Shown: positions 17,978 through 27,668, numbered from the stretch's first letter. The stretch: 64,000 nt of DNA from Pleomorphochaeta sp. (GCA_028532815.1 JAQQAS010000037.1:174754-238753); one strand, 5' to 3'. Made by a program: numbers and translations. Notes: generated by a model from the letters alone, not told the origin.

Positions 17978-18808
17978 ATGATAAAAAATTGTATCGCTAT
18001 CCATGATCTTTGCTGTTATGCAAAGAGTTCCTTAACTGTAGTAATACCCACCTTAGAGTCTTTAGGGGTTGAGGTGCTTCCTTTACCTACTGCACTATTA
18101 TCTTCTCAATCTGATGGTTTTTCATCTCCCTACATGAAAAACTTAACTGAAGAATTGGATAGGGTGCTTGATGTTTGGGAAAATGAAAATATTAAATGCG
18201 ATAGTATATATAGTGGTTTTTTAGCAAGTTATGATCAAGTTAGAATTGTTAAGAGGGTTATTAAGTCTCAAGAAAAACAAAATCCTTTAATTGTTATAGA
18301 TCCTGTTTTAGGAGATAATCTACATCCTTATTCATCAATTGATGATAAATTGATTGAATCCATGAAATCATTGATTTCTTATGCTGATGTTATATGCCCA
18401 AATGCAACTGAAGCTGCCCTTTTGTTAGGAGAAGAGCCTAAGAAAATATACAATGAAAGGGAAGTTGAATCTTTTTTAAATAGATTAGTTACAATGGGGC
18501 CTAAAAAGGTTGTTATTACTAGTCTTCTTACAAAAGATTCTAACACTGTAACTACAGTATCAATTAACAATGGTGTTATTCATTACCACCATAACCAAAG
18601 AATTGAAAACTCTTACCCTGGTACTGGAGATTTATTTGCTAGTGTGTTAACTGGGTTGCTTTTAAAAGATTATAATTTTGAGAGAGCATGTGATATCTGC
18701 TCTACCTTGTGCTCAAAAGCTTTAGTTAATACTCATGAGGCAGGTTATAAAAGACGTCATGGTATATCTGTTGCCTCTATTATTTCATATCTTGATACTT
18801 TTAATTAG
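17978..18808 (+). CDS. pdxY: Pyridoxal/pyridoxamine kinase
   Basis: Phosphorylates B6 vitamers with ATP to salvage PLP precursors. The 276-residue protein fits PdxK/PdxY: an N-terminal IHDLCCYAKSSLTVVIPTLE, a YSGFLASYDQV segment, DPVLGD near residue 110, PNATEAALLLGE, and the anion-hole motif GTGDLFASVLTG near 218. No ribosome-binding site is visible; a -10-like GATAAT lies at 17964-17969, 8 nt before ATG, so the mRNA may be leaderless. The 3' end overlaps the convergent gene by 8 bp. Confidence 0.88.
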   Translation: MIKNCIAIHDLCCYAKSSLTVVIPTLESLGVEVLPLPTALLSSQSDGFSSPYMKNLTEELDRVLDVWENENIKCDSIYSGFLASYDQVRIVKRVIKSQEKQNPLIVIDPVLGDNLHPYSSIDDKLIESMKSLISYADVICPNATEAALLLGEEPKKIYNEREVESFLNRLVTMGPKKVVITSLLTKDSNTVTTVSINNGVIHYHHNQRIENSYPGTGDLFASVLTGLLLKDYNFERACDICSTLCSKALVNTHEAGYKRRHGISVASIISYLDTFN

Positions 18809-19205
18809 TATCGTTACTTCCTAGGGAAAAGTCTCCTACTATTTTAATTAAGATTCCATCTCTTTTTATTTCGAGTTTTCTTTCTGGAAAATATTTTGGC
18901 ATTATTTCTTCTAGAAAGGATATAGCTTGCTCTTCTATTTTTGTTTTATCTTCTTTTTTGACCCAACTTAATGTACTAATATCTATATCTAAAAGATATC
19001 CTCTTCCAAGTTTTGATCCGTATCCGCTAGAAAATTGGACCCCTGTTGAAAAAAGACCATCATAATTAGCGCTTGCTGTTTTGCCTCTCTTCATTCTATT
19101 TGGGTGTAGGGGAAACATGTCTCCAAATTTGTCTTCAAGGTGGTTGTCTAATTCCATACACATTTTATGCAATTTGTCTTCTAAGGCAATTTGTTTTGGG
19201 TGCAT
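18801..19205 (-). CDS. Conserved hypothetical protein paired with a patatin
   Basis: A 134-residue soluble protein I do not recognise. Visible features are a motif-rich centre (LHPNRMKRGKTASANYDGLF, then GVQFSSGYGS and GRGYLLDIDISTL), no signal peptide and no membrane segment. The dense Gly/aromatic pattern looks like a conserved family rather than a random ORF. Its ATG follows the stop codon of the patatin gene with no gap, so translation is almost surely coupled and the two products may act together. Confidence 0.7.
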   Translation of the reverse strand: MHPKQIALEDKLHKMCMELDNHLEDKFGDMFPLHPNRMKRGKTASANYDGLFSTGVQFSSGYGSKLGRGYLLDIDISTLSWVKKEDKTKIEEQAISFLEEIMPKYFPERKLEIKRDGILIKIVGDFSLGSNDTN

Positions 19206-20651
19206 TTATTTTAAATCCTCTTCATTAAATCCGTATTTGTCTAATACTTCTTGATATTTTTCATTTTGTGGTGTTTTTTCAACTTTATCTTCATCTAAAA
19301 TAGATGATAGTGTTCCATTTTTTATATTTAAAGGTGGTTTACCATTATTCTTTTTAGAAAAGAAATATTTTCTTTTGTTTGTTGATGGAAGTTTTTCCAA
19401 TTTTTCATTTTCTTCAATAACAGGAATCTCTTCAAGTTTTGATTCTATTTCTAATGGCTTTATTTGTGAAGCTTCTGTTTTAATTTCTTCTTCAATTTCA
19501 AGATTATTTATATCTAAAACATGAGAAAAGTCCTCTCTTTTTATCATTTTTTTTAAAAATGATACTAACTTTTCTTCTTCTTCTCTAAATAATTGCTCTC
19601 CACTATCAATTAGTGTATTTATTGCATAACTTGAGGTATCATCTAATTTAAAAGAGTCTCCTTTTAAATTATAATGAACTCTAGTGTATTCAACATCACT
19701 TATATTATTTGCAACAAATGATGCTAATTGCATCTGGCTAGTCGATGAAATCTTTTGAATTGGAGCACCTTTTGATGGATCTATCCAGCCCATCAATCCA
19801 CCACTAATATCAACATCTTCCATTGCATAGTCATTACTAGCTGTAGAAAGAGCTAAAATATGGAATTTCTTACAATTAGGATATAATTTTCTAGCTTCAC
19901 TATATGCCATCAATACTGGGTTGTTTGCAATTATTCCACCATCAATAAGATAGCGTCTCTTTTCTTCTTTTTTATCATATACAATGGCTGGAGGGAAATA
20001 TGTTGGTGCTGCACTTGTTGCTCTAGCTGCTTGGGATACTGTGAATTCATTATCATCCCAACTTTTGAAGTTAAAAGGAATTCCTTCTGATGCATCGTAT
20101 GAAACAACCATTGTTGGAACTAAGCATTGAGTTATTTTAGCATTTTTAAAAGTTCTATTTAAAAATCCTTCAATGTATTTGGGGTCATATTTATCTTTTA
20201 GCAATTGTCCCAAAAATCTAGATTCAGAATGGAAGATAGACTTTCCATCATTTTTATAAAAATCTAATAGGGTAGAACAATCACTTCCTTTAGTAATCAA
20301 TTTTGGTTGTTTAGCTTCCGGCTCTTTTTTACCTCTTAATCTTTCAAAAAAAGTTAAAGGTTTTGTTTCGTAAGTAATTAGATGATCTTCCCCTTCTTCT
20401 TTTTTTAAATTTGAAATTAAAGGTGATGTTGTTAGTCCTAAGGCAATTAGTCCTCCAGTTGAGGTTCCAGCAATTAAATCAAAAAAGGAATAAAATGGTT
20501 TATCTTCATTGAGGTCTTTCAATTCTTGTGCTAATTTGGAGATAACTACAGCTGGAATAATTCCCCTCATTCCACCTCCATCAATGCTTAATATATATCT
20601 TTCTTCTATCTTTTCTTCTTTGTCATTGTTTTTCTTATTAGGTAAAAGCAT
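19206..20651 (-). CDS. Patatin-like phospholipase
   Basis: A 481-residue serine lipid acyl hydrolase. It has the oxyanion loop DGGGMRG (residues 24-30), the nucleophile elbow GTSTG with Ser64, and the dyad Asp in LIDGGIIANNP. An insertion of about 60 residues (charged, KKEEGEDHL to KQPKLITKG) splits the region after the elbow. The last 100 residues are Glu/Lys-rich and probably disordered. No signal peptide is visible, so it is cytoplasmic or peripheral. The ribosome-binding site is GGAG. No nucleotidyltransferase neighbour suggests a CBASS role. Confidence 0.88.
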   Translation of the reverse strand: MLLPNKKNNDKEEKIEERYILSIDGGGMRGIIPAVVISKLAQELKDLNEDKPFYSFFDLIAGTSTGGLIALGLTTSPLISNLKKEEGEDHLITYETKPLTFFERLRGKKEPEAKQPKLITKGSDCSTLLDFYKNDGKSIFHSESRFLGQLLKDKYDPKYIEGFLNRTFKNAKITQCLVPTMVVSYDASEGIPFNFKSWDDNEFTVSQAARATSAAPTYFPPAIVYDKKEEKRRYLIDGGIIANNPVLMAYSEARKLYPNCKKFHILALSTASNDYAMEDVDISGGLMGWIDPSKGAPIQKISSTSQMQLASFVANNISDVEYTRVHYNLKGDSFKLDDTSSYAINTLIDSGEQLFREEEEKLVSFLKKMIKREDFSHVLDINNLEIEEEIKTEASQIKPLEIESKLEEIPVIEENEKLEKLPSTNKRKYFFSKKNNGKPPLNIKNGTLSSILDEDKVEKTPQNEKYQEVLDKYGFNEEDLK

Positions 20652-20782
20652 GTTGTCTCCATTTCTCTATTTCTATAATATATATAATAATCATATTGAG
20701 TAAAAAAGACACTATCTTAATATAAATTATGGAAAACTTTTAATCTTTGAAGGTATAAATGATTTATATTTTATTATATAAA

Positions 20783-20795
20783 GAACTAAAAGTTC
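20783..20795. promoter_or_regulatory. Short palindrome before the radical SAM gene
   Basis: GAACT AAA AGTTC, a perfect 5-3-5 inverted repeat ending 16 bp before ATG, just downstream of a TATATA stretch. Candidate operator or mRNA hairpin near the ribosome-binding site. Confidence 0.25.
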
Positions 20796-20811
20796 AGAAA
20801 AAGGAAATCAT

Positions 20812-21780
20812 ATGGATATTTATAAAAATTATACTAACTGTAATTTATGTCCAAATCATTGTGGGGTTGATAGAACTAATAATAAATTAGGTATATGTGA
20901 TGAAAGTGATCAGGTTAGAGTTGCTTTTAGTGGACTCCATAGAGGTGAAGAGCCCCCTGTCACAGGTAAAAATGGATCGGGTATGATTTTCTTTTCAGGC
21001 TGTCCTCTTCACTGCCAATATTGTCAAAATTATCAAATTAGTGGTGGAGTTAACAAAAGAGATGGGAATGTTGGAACTTATGTAAGTATTGATGAACTTA
21101 GTACTTTAATGTGTGAGCTTGAGAAAATGGGAGCAAATAATATTAATTTAGTAACTCCTACTCATTTTATTCCATCAATTGTATTGGCTATTGAAAAAGC
21201 TAGGAGTAATAATCTTACTCTCCCAATTGTTTATAATACTAGTGGTTTTGAAGACATTGAAGCTTTAAAACTTATTGATAAATATATTGATCTTTATCTA
21301 ATAGATTTAAAAACTTTAAATAAAAGTGTTTCAAAGAATTTCTGTGGTAGAGCCCTTTATGCTGAAAGAATAAAAGATGTTTTTTCTTTCTTAGTAAAAA
21401 GACATCCAAAATTTGAAGTATTTGATGATTATACAACACCTAAAGGCTTATTAGTTAGACATTTGGTTTTTCCAAATGAATTAGAAGCAACTTATCAGGT
21501 ATTAGATTATTTTGCTAAGGAATTAAAAGATAGTTGTTTTCTCTCTTTAATGGTTCAATTCATTGATCCAAAGAATTATAAAACTTTTGAAAAAATTAAA
21601 GATTGGGAATATGATGAGTTATTAGAATATTTAGACAAGTTAAATATTGAAAATGGATTTGTTCAAGAATTAGAAGATAATATAGAATGGATACCAGATT
21701 TTAAAAAAGATAGGCCATTCCCTGATGATTTTTGTGACCCTTTAGATTATTATTTAAAATTAAAAAAAGCTAGGAGCTAG
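20812..21780 (+). CDS. Radical SAM protein, PflX/PflA-like
   Basis: A 322-residue iron-sulphur enzyme of the COG1313 PflX-like group. The radical SAM cluster motif CPLHCQYC (Cys64, Cys68, Cys71) follows an additional Cys-rich N-terminus (CNLCPNHCGVD and GICD) that may hold a second metal site. Later segments such as VYNTSGFE, DLYLIDLKT and GLLVRHLVFPNE fit the family. It resembles glycyl-radical activases but no glycyl-radical enzyme lies beside it, so the partner is unknown. The ribosome-binding site AAAGGAA is good. It is followed 1 bp later by an acetyltransferase. Confidence 0.88.
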   Translation: MDIYKNYTNCNLCPNHCGVDRTNNKLGICDESDQVRVAFSGLHRGEEPPVTGKNGSGMIFFSGCPLHCQYCQNYQISGGVNKRDGNVGTYVSIDELSTLMCELEKMGANNINLVTPTHFIPSIVLAIEKARSNNLTLPIVYNTSGFEDIEALKLIDKYIDLYLIDLKTLNKSVSKNFCGRALYAERIKDVFSFLVKRHPKFEVFDDYTTPKGLLVRHLVFPNELEATYQVLDYFAKELKDSCFLSLMVQFIDPKNYKTFEKIKDWEYDELLEYLDKLNIENGFVQELEDNIEWIPDFKKDRPFPDDFCDPLDYYLKLKKARS

Positions 21781-21781
21781 G

Positions 21782-22276
21782 ATGGATTATAAAATTAGAA
21801 AAGCCACTTATGATGATATTGATGAATGTATGGAATTAGCTCATTTTGCTAATCAATTAATGCTATCTAGAAATAACCCTCAATGGGATAGGGGTTATCC
21901 AACTGTTGAGATATTAAAAAAAGATGTTGATAAAAATCAATTAATTATTGCTTTAGAAAATGATGAAATTGTTGCTATGATGGCTCTTCTTGAAGAAAAG
22001 GATGAAGTTTATGAAAAATACGATTTTTGGACTGAAGGTCCATATATTTCTGTTCATAGATTAATTTCAAAAAGAAGAGGCCTTGGTAAAAGGTTTTTAA
22101 CACTTGCTATCGATAGGGCAAAAGAAATAGGTACCAATGTTAGAATTGATACCCATATTAAAAATGTTCATATGCAACGTCTAATTGAAAGTTTTGATTT
22201 TCAAAAAGTCGGTGAAGTTGATCAAAATTATATAGATCATAGCTTAGCTATATCTTATGAATTAATACTTATTTAA
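21782..22276 (+). CDS. GNAT family N-acetyltransferase
   Basis: A 164-residue protein with the GNAT fold. The acetyl-CoA loop is seen as SKRRGLGKRFLTLAID (about residues 97-112) and the N-terminal YKIRKATYDDIDECMELA is typical. It is the second gene of a radical SAM-GNAT transcript, with the ribosome-binding site AGGAG inside the end of the upstream gene. The acceptor (amine or protein) is unknown. Confidence 0.85.
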   Translation: MDYKIRKATYDDIDECMELAHFANQLMLSRNNPQWDRGYPTVEILKKDVDKNQLIIALENDEIVAMMALLEEKDEVYEKYDFWTEGPYISVHRLISKRRGLGKRFLTLAIDRAKEIGTNVRIDTHIKNVHMQRLIESFDFQKVGEVDQNYIDHSLAISYELILI

Positions 22277-22279
22277 TTA

Positions 22280-22969
22280 TTAGCCGATGGTTGTTCCATA
22301 GAACTCTTTCCCTCTAAGTATATTTAAGGTGTTTTCTATGTTTCTTCCATCTGCACAAATTACTTTCATTTGATCTTCTTGTGCTCCTTTGCTTGCAATA
22401 GGATCAAATGGACAGTTTTTACCTGGAACCCATTCGTTTCCAACCATTTTTCTAAAATCTGTCCAACTAATGTTATCTAATGGTTTTGCGTCTTTATCTA
22501 ATTTAGGATCTGCTGTATAAACTTTTGCAATGTTTGAAAGATTTACAATTAATTTACCACCAAATCTTCTTGATAAGAAAACAGCATCAGTGTCAGTTGA
22601 AAAACCAGGTTTCCATCCAGCTGCAACCAATACTTGATTTGTGAACTTAATATCTGCACTTGGATTTGTAATTACTTCATCAGAACATAAATCATTAAAG
22701 ATAGAGTGTACTAATTGAGCATTTAAATGAGTTGCTTTGATTCCAATCCAATCTTGTACGTTATCATCTTTTTTTTCTACAATTTGTCTATAAGCTGCTT
22801 GATAAACTCTAGCTGGAGCACCACCTCCACAAACTAAAATTAGTTTATTGTTTTTATCTTCTTTTAAATAGGTTCTAATTGCTTTGTTAAATTTACTTAA
22901 AAAATCAATGTCTACTTTGTCTGGGGCAATAATTGAGCCACCTAATGATAATACTGCTAAATTACTCAT
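22280..22969 (-). CDS. pyrH: UMP kinase, archaeal-type amino-acid-kinase fold
   Basis: Phosphorylates UMP to UDP. The 229-residue protein shows LSLGGSIIAP at the N-terminus, VCGGGAPARVYQ, GWKPGFSTDTDAVFL and NLSNIAKVYTADPK. This is the shorter archaeal-like form also found in some spirochaetes, rather than the E. coli form. I moved the start from the ATG at 22978 to 22969, since AGGAG directly abuts the first ATG and is 9 nt from the second, giving MSNLAVLSLGG. It links the pyr operon product to UDP. Confidence 0.85.
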   Translation of the reverse strand: MSNLAVLSLGGSIIAPDKVDIDFLSKFNKAIRTYLKEDKNNKLILVCGGGAPARVYQAAYRQIVEKKDDNVQDWIGIKATHLNAQLVHSIFNDLCSDEVITNPSADIKFTNQVLVAAGWKPGFSTDTDAVFLSRRFGGKLIVNLSNIAKVYTADPKLDKDAKPLDNISWTDFRKMVGNEWVPGKNCPFDPIASKGAQEDQMKVICADGRNIENTLNILRGKEFYGTTIG

Positions 22970-23122
22970 TAAATACATCTCCTTAATATTTAGGATTTTA
23001 ACATCCTCTCATTTTATAAACAACTATCGAGAAAAATAAAAGGGCAAAGTTAAAAAAAACTTAATAGATATAGTAAAAGTATTTATTAAAATTTTTAAAT
23101 TCAAGTTCAAAAGGAAGGTATT

Positions 23123-23545
23123 ATGAGTAAATTTGATGACTTAAATTTTGTAATTGTTGAAGGTAGACTAACAAAAGATCCAACCTTCAAAGATTTTAAC
23201 AACAACAGTTGTGTTTGTACCTTAAGTATTGCAGTTAATTCTTCTTATAAAGGTAAAGAAGCAACTTATATACAGGAGGTTGGTTTTTTCGATATCGAGG
23301 TTTGGAACAGCGCTGCAAAAGCTTGTAATCAATATTTAAGTAAAGGTAGTAAAATAAGAGTTAAGGGGCAACTAAAACAAAACAGATGGGAAGCTAAAGA
23401 TGGATCAAAGAAATCAAAAGCCTTTGTAAAAGCTGATAGTGTTGAATTTAAGAGTAATGAAAAAAAAGATTCAATAGATGATAATTCTATAAAATTAGAG
23501 GAGATTGATACATCTTTAGATATTAGTGTTATAACCCCATTTTAA
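23123..23545 (+). CDS. ssb: Single-stranded DNA-binding protein
   Basis: A 140-residue SSB. The OB-fold begins with NFVIVEGRLTKDPTF and includes FFDIEVWNSAAKACNQYLSKGSKIRVKGQL and RWEAKDGSKKSKAFVKADSV. The acidic tail ends in ITPF, a variant of the usual DDDIPF tip that recruits repair proteins. The ribosome-binding site is GGAAGG. Monocistronic, ending in a perfect terminator. Confidence 0.92.
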   Translation: MSKFDDLNFVIVEGRLTKDPTFKDFNNNSCVCTLSIAVNSSYKGKEATYIQEVGFFDIEVWNSAAKACNQYLSKGSKIRVKGQLKQNRWEAKDGSKKSKAFVKADSVEFKSNEKKDSIDDNSIKLEEIDTSLDISVITPF

Positions 23546-23550
23546 ATAAA

Positions 23551-23590
23551 AAAAAGGAGATTTGAAATTGCTTAAATCTCCTTTTTAATT
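23551..23590. terminator. Bidirectional terminator between ssb and the GGDEF gene
   Basis: Perfect 13-bp stem AAAAAGGAGATTT (23551-23563) with its complement at 23574-23586, loop of 10; A-run on one side and T-run on the other serve both strands. Confidence 0.93.
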
Positions 23591-23592
23591 GT

Positions 23593-24948
23593 TTAATCAA
23601 TATAGCCTATAACTTTATTTCTTCCAGACTCTTTAGCATTATAAAGTGCTTTATCTGCTATGGTTACTAAATTGTTTTCATCAGTAACATCATTTTCTGG
23701 GAATGAAGAATATCCTGCACTAATTGTAATTTTAATTTGTAATTCACCATATTTAATAGAACTATCTTCAATCATGTGCCTTAATCTTTCAGCTACATAA
23801 TTAGTATCTTCTTTTGAAGCTCCAGGTAATATAACTAAGAATTCTTCTCCACCGTATCTAATTAGGAAGTCACCTTCACGAATAGCCATTCTTGCAATAT
23901 TGGATACGTTTACAAGAGCTTTATCTCCAACTGTATGACCATAAGTATCGTTTACAACTTTGAAATGGTCGATATCGAACATTATGATACCAATAGGTAA
24001 GTTGCTTCTTACCGCTCTTGAATATTCTTCGGTTAATCTTACCATTCCAAATCTCCTATTATATAGATTTGTTAATGGATCATTAGCTGCAAGTTTTTGA
24101 AGTTGATCATATGTTATTGCATTACGAAGAGATAAAGAGAGTCCTTGTAAGAACATTTCAAAACCATAATCATTTTCTTCTTTAAAATTAGTTGCAGAAG
24201 ATATAATTAAAACACCTATTGGTAAATTTTTATAAAGCAATGGTTCAATAATTGTCTCAATAGGAAAGAAGTTAATTAAAGGGGACTCAATTTTAATCTC
24301 ATTTGTTAGAGTAAATCTTTGTCTAGATTTTAATCTCATAGCATTCCATACAGCATCATTTTCTAATAGGGATTCAGGGTTTTTAATATTCATAGAAGCT
24401 GCTATAAGGAGTTCTCCTCCTTGCTCATATAAAATAGCTCCTGCTTGAGAGTCCATAAAATGATTAATCTTAATCAATGCATTTTGGGATAATTGTTCAA
24501 TTTCTAGTTGTGTTGACAACATTTTATTAAAATCTTTTATAGCTTGTTCATTTTTCATTGAATTTGCTAAGGTATGAACTAAGTTGTTAAAAGAAGCCGC
24601 ACTCTCTCCAATTACATCTTCTGAATCAACTTCAATTATGCAATTTTTTTCACAACTTTCAGCTAAATCTGCTGAAGATAATTCTTTAGTTAATTTATCT
24701 CTTACAAATGACATTTTGCTAGATAGTAAACTTAATCTTTTACCCACAATGTTTCTAGCTAATATAATATTAACCGCTCCAACAAAAATACCTGCAAATA
24801 TACATAAAAATATAAAAATTGGAGTTAAAATATATTCTTTTGGAACCCCTAAAGCGATTACAAAAAATGGGAATATTATTCCAATAATTAACCCAAAACC
24901 AATCATGAATATTGCTAAATCTTTAAAAACCTTTTTTGTTATTCTCAT
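23593..24948 (-). CDS. Membrane-bound diguanylate cyclase (GGDEF)
   Basis: Makes cyclic di-GMP from GTP. The 451-residue protein has two N-terminal membrane helices (about residues 10-32 and 38-62), a coiled stretch, a GAF-like sensor region (about 150-280), and a C-terminal GGDEF domain with GGEEF at 366-370. The inhibitory I-site RxxD is present as REGD five residues before it, so product inhibition is likely. The active site is intact. The ribosome-binding site AAAGGA is well placed. No PilZ or EAL gene lies nearby; outputs such as motility or exopolysaccharide are possible targets. Confidence 0.92.
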   Translation of the reverse strand: MRITKKVFKDLAIFMIGFGLIIGIIFPFFVIALGVPKEYILTPIFIFLCIFAGIFVGAVNIILARNIVGKRLSLLSSKMSFVRDKLTKELSSADLAESCEKNCIIEVDSEDVIGESAASFNNLVHTLANSMKNEQAIKDFNKMLSTQLEIEQLSQNALIKINHFMDSQAGAILYEQGGELLIAASMNIKNPESLLENDAVWNAMRLKSRQRFTLTNEIKIESPLINFFPIETIIEPLLYKNLPIGVLIISSATNFKEENDYGFEMFLQGLSLSLRNAITYDQLQKLAANDPLTNLYNRRFGMVRLTEEYSRAVRSNLPIGIIMFDIDHFKVVNDTYGHTVGDKALVNVSNIARMAIREGDFLIRYGGEEFLVILPGASKEDTNYVAERLRHMIEDSSIKYGELQIKITISAGYSSFPENDVTDENNLVTIADKALYNAKESGRNKVIGYID

Positions 24949-25082
24949 TTTTTGAGTCCTTTAAGATGAATTAGTTATATTATACTATACCTTTATACTT
25001 AAGATTTATCAATAATATGTAAAAAGATATTTGCTTTTGAAATTGGTTATAATTAAGTCTGCAGTATTAGATTTATTTAATT

Positions 25083-26054
25083 TTAATCATCATATTGTTC
25101 TTGGTTATTTGGATATCCAAAGGTATCTCCACTAGTAACTGTTATATAAAAGTCCTCACTTGTATCTCTATCTATAAAGAAATGATTGTCATGACTTTTT
25201 CTATTTATTGTTCTAGTTGATGTCTCAAGAGTTGAATCTACTGCGGCAGAAGATAGAGGATAGGCATTTTCCCACATACCAAGACTTACTAATAATTTGG
25301 CAGTGTTTAAAGTATTTTCATTAGCAAAGCCTTCACTATTTTCACTTTTTTGATTTGAATAAATTAAACAGTCTATAACATCTGCATTATATGATGGGCT
25401 TTCAAGAACTAAGATACAACCATTGTTTGAACTAAGGCCTGCTTTATTTTCGCTTTTATAGCTATCCATAGTATCATCTTTAAAACTTATTACCACAAAA
25501 TCTCCTTCATGGACATATACATTTGGAAGGATACATCTATCATTATAATTATCATTGAAGCCATCTGATACAACGATCCCTGCTAAAGAACCACTATTTG
25601 TTACAAAAAGTTCTACCTTGTCACAGTTTTTAGTTGTACCTTTTGTGGAGACTTCACTAATTAGAACATCAGCTCTATTGTTATTAGTAGTATAAACAAA
25701 AGAATCAACTGAAGTTGAATTCCCATTTAAATCTTCAACTGTGATATTTAGAGTATTTTTTTCTCCAGGAATTAAAGCCTCTTTTCTAAAATAGGTCACA
25801 ATATTTTGTTTTACATTAAAGTTATCAACAACCTCTCCATTGAAGATTAAACTAACACTGTCTTTGTTGTTTAACATTTCATCAAAAACAATTTCTACAC
25901 TATATTCACTTGTGCTTTCAATATATTTTAATTTAGGTGGAGTGCTATCGATATTTGCAATTAAATTAAAAGTATTTACAACTCTTGATTCACAGGCTGT
26001 ACAAGAACATAATAAAACTAATACAAATAGATAGAGAATTAATTTTTTTGACAT
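25083..26054 (-). CDS. Lipoprotein with probable lamin-tail-like domain
   Basis: About 323 residues with a lipoprotein-type leader (MSKKLILYLFVLVLLCSC). After an Ig/Big-like segment (residues about 35-120, with TPPKLKYIESTSEYSVEIVF), a lamin-tail-like region starts at ADVLISEVSTKGTTKNCDKVELFVTN and runs to GDTFGYPNNQ. I set the start at 26054 because it gives a compact signal peptide. An upstream ATG at 26114 would leave only 21 bp before argH. Neither start has a ribosome-binding site; a -10-like box lies 8 nt before 26054. Function unknown, probably cell-surface. Confidence 0.65.
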   Translation of the reverse strand: MSKKLILYLFVLVLLCSCTACESRVVNTFNLIANIDSTPPKLKYIESTSEYSVEIVFDEMLNNKDSVSLIFNGEVVDNFNVKQNIVTYFRKEALIPGEKNTLNITVEDLNGNSTSVDSFVYTTNNNRADVLISEVSTKGTTKNCDKVELFVTNSGSLAGIVVSDGFNDNYNDRCILPNVYVHEGDFVVISFKDDTMDSYKSENKAGLSSNNGCILVLESPSYNADVIDCLIYSNQKSENSEGFANENTLNTAKLLVSLGMWENAYPLSSAAVDSTLETSTRTINRKSHDNHFFIDRDTSEDFYITVTSGDTFGYPNNQEQYDD

Positions 26055-26135
26055 ATATTTATATATAAATAAAAAAATAATATTGCTTGAAAAAAGAAAA
26101 ATCTTTAAACTCATAAAAAAAATAGAGGATTAATT

Positions 26136-27506
26136 ATGGCAAAATTATGGCAAAAAGAATATTCATTAGATTCATTGATGGAAGATTTTACCGTTTCTAA
26201 TGATTATATATTGGATCAAGATTTAGTAATAAGTGATGTATTAGCGTCTATAGCACATGCTAGAGGTTTGAATAAAATCAAAATATTATCAGATAATGAA
26301 CTTAATGACTTAGAAAAAGGTCTTAAGCAAATTATTGAACTTAAAGAAAATGATAATTTCCCAATTACAAAAGAAAATGAAGACTGCCACACTGCCATAG
26401 AGAGTTATTTAACAGATAAATTTGGAGATGTTGGTAAAAAAATTCATACTGGTAGAAGTAGAAATGACCAAGTTCAAACAGCTCTAAGAATATGGATGAG
26501 AGAATTTAGTGTTAAATTAACACTAGAAACTGCTAAATTAGGTAAAATATTATTAGACTTTAGTGAAACTTATAAAAATATTCCAATGCCAGGTAGAACT
26601 CATATGCAAATTGCTATGCCATCTTCTGTTGGTCTTTGGGCTTCTTCTTTTGCAGAAGAATTTTTAGATGAAGCTAAAAGAGTTGAAAACTTTATAGATA
26701 TATTAGATCAATCTCCTCTCGGTTCTGCAGCCTCTTATGGAGTTCCATTAGCTTTAGATAGAGCTTATACAGCTGAACAAATGGGCTTTAAAAAAGTCCA
26801 GAAGAATGTTCTATATTCAAATAATAGCAGAGGTAAATTTGAAGCTATGCTTTTAGATCTTTGTGATTACATTGCTTTAACTTGTAGTAAATTAGCACAG
26901 GATTTAATTCTATTTACTTTACCTGAATTTGGGTATTTTTCCCTTCCTAAAGAATTGTGTACAGGTAGCTCTATCATGCCTCAGAAAAAGAACCCCGATG
27001 GTTTAGAATTAGCTAGAAGTAGATCATCTGTTGTAAGCAGTACCGCTTTTAGAGTTAAGTCTATTATCAGATCTCTTCCTTCTGGCTACAATAGAGATTT
27101 CCAAGATACCAAAGAACCTCTTTTAGTTGGAACTAAAGCTACTTGGTCTTTAGTTGCAATTATGGCAAAAATGACTGAAAAAGTTGAAGTTCATGAAGAG
27201 AATTTAGTAAAAGCTTGTGTTAGTGATTTATATGCAACCGATGAAGTATTAGAAAGAGTAAAAAAAGGGGAAAACTTTAGAGATACCTATAAATCTGTTG
27301 GTTTAAATTTAGATGATGTAAAGACATATGATCCTTATCAAACAATTAAAAATAGAAGCAGTATTGGTACAACTAATAATTTATGTATAGATGAAAATAA
27401 TGAATATGCAAAAAGTGTAATTAATGAAAGTTTAAACAAAATGACACAATTAAAATCAGCATATAAAAATCTTTGTGAAAAAGAAATAGAAGTTGTAAAC
27501 ATATAA
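26136..27506 (+). CDS. argH: Argininosuccinate lyase
   Basis: Cleaves argininosuccinate to arginine and fumarate. The 456-residue protein carries the lyase superfamily motifs TGRSRNDQVQTALRIWMRE (about residue 104), SPLGSAASYG with the catalytic region, and the signature GSSIMPQKKNPDGLELAR near 278. All appear intact. It is not next to argG or other arginine genes here, so it stands as an orphan in the window and may work with distant genes or in a partial pathway. The ribosome-binding site is AGAGGA. Confidence 0.95.
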   Translation: MAKLWQKEYSLDSLMEDFTVSNDYILDQDLVISDVLASIAHARGLNKIKILSDNELNDLEKGLKQIIELKENDNFPITKENEDCHTAIESYLTDKFGDVGKKIHTGRSRNDQVQTALRIWMREFSVKLTLETAKLGKILLDFSETYKNIPMPGRTHMQIAMPSSVGLWASSFAEEFLDEAKRVENFIDILDQSPLGSAASYGVPLALDRAYTAEQMGFKKVQKNVLYSNNSRGKFEAMLLDLCDYIALTCSKLAQDLILFTLPEFGYFSLPKELCTGSSIMPQKKNPDGLELARSRSSVVSSTAFRVKSIIRSLPSGYNRDFQDTKEPLLVGTKATWSLVAIMAKMTEKVEVHEENLVKACVSDLYATDEVLERVKKGENFRDTYKSVGLNLDDVKTYDPYQTIKNRSSIGTTNNLCIDENNEYAKSVINESLNKMTQLKSAYKNLCEKEIEVVNI

Positions 27507-27668
27507 GTTAAATAATTTTTAATTGCGATTTATTTTTAGCATAAAATGTATATAAAAAAATTAGATTAAGTTAAATAAATCGAAGTGAAATCTCGATAAG
27601 TTTAAATATTACTAATTTATTCTAATTTGGAATTGAAATATTATTATTAATTATAGTATTCTAAAGTT

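Noticed and set aside
19206..20651. CBASS or other anti-phage effector
   Set aside because: No CD-NTase, ubiquitin-like or HORMA/TRIP13 gene is near; patatins are common outside defence.
27581..27597. 5-bp ATCGA/TCGAT hairpin before prs
   Set aside because: Too short to stand out in this composition; no conserved riboswitch motif around it.
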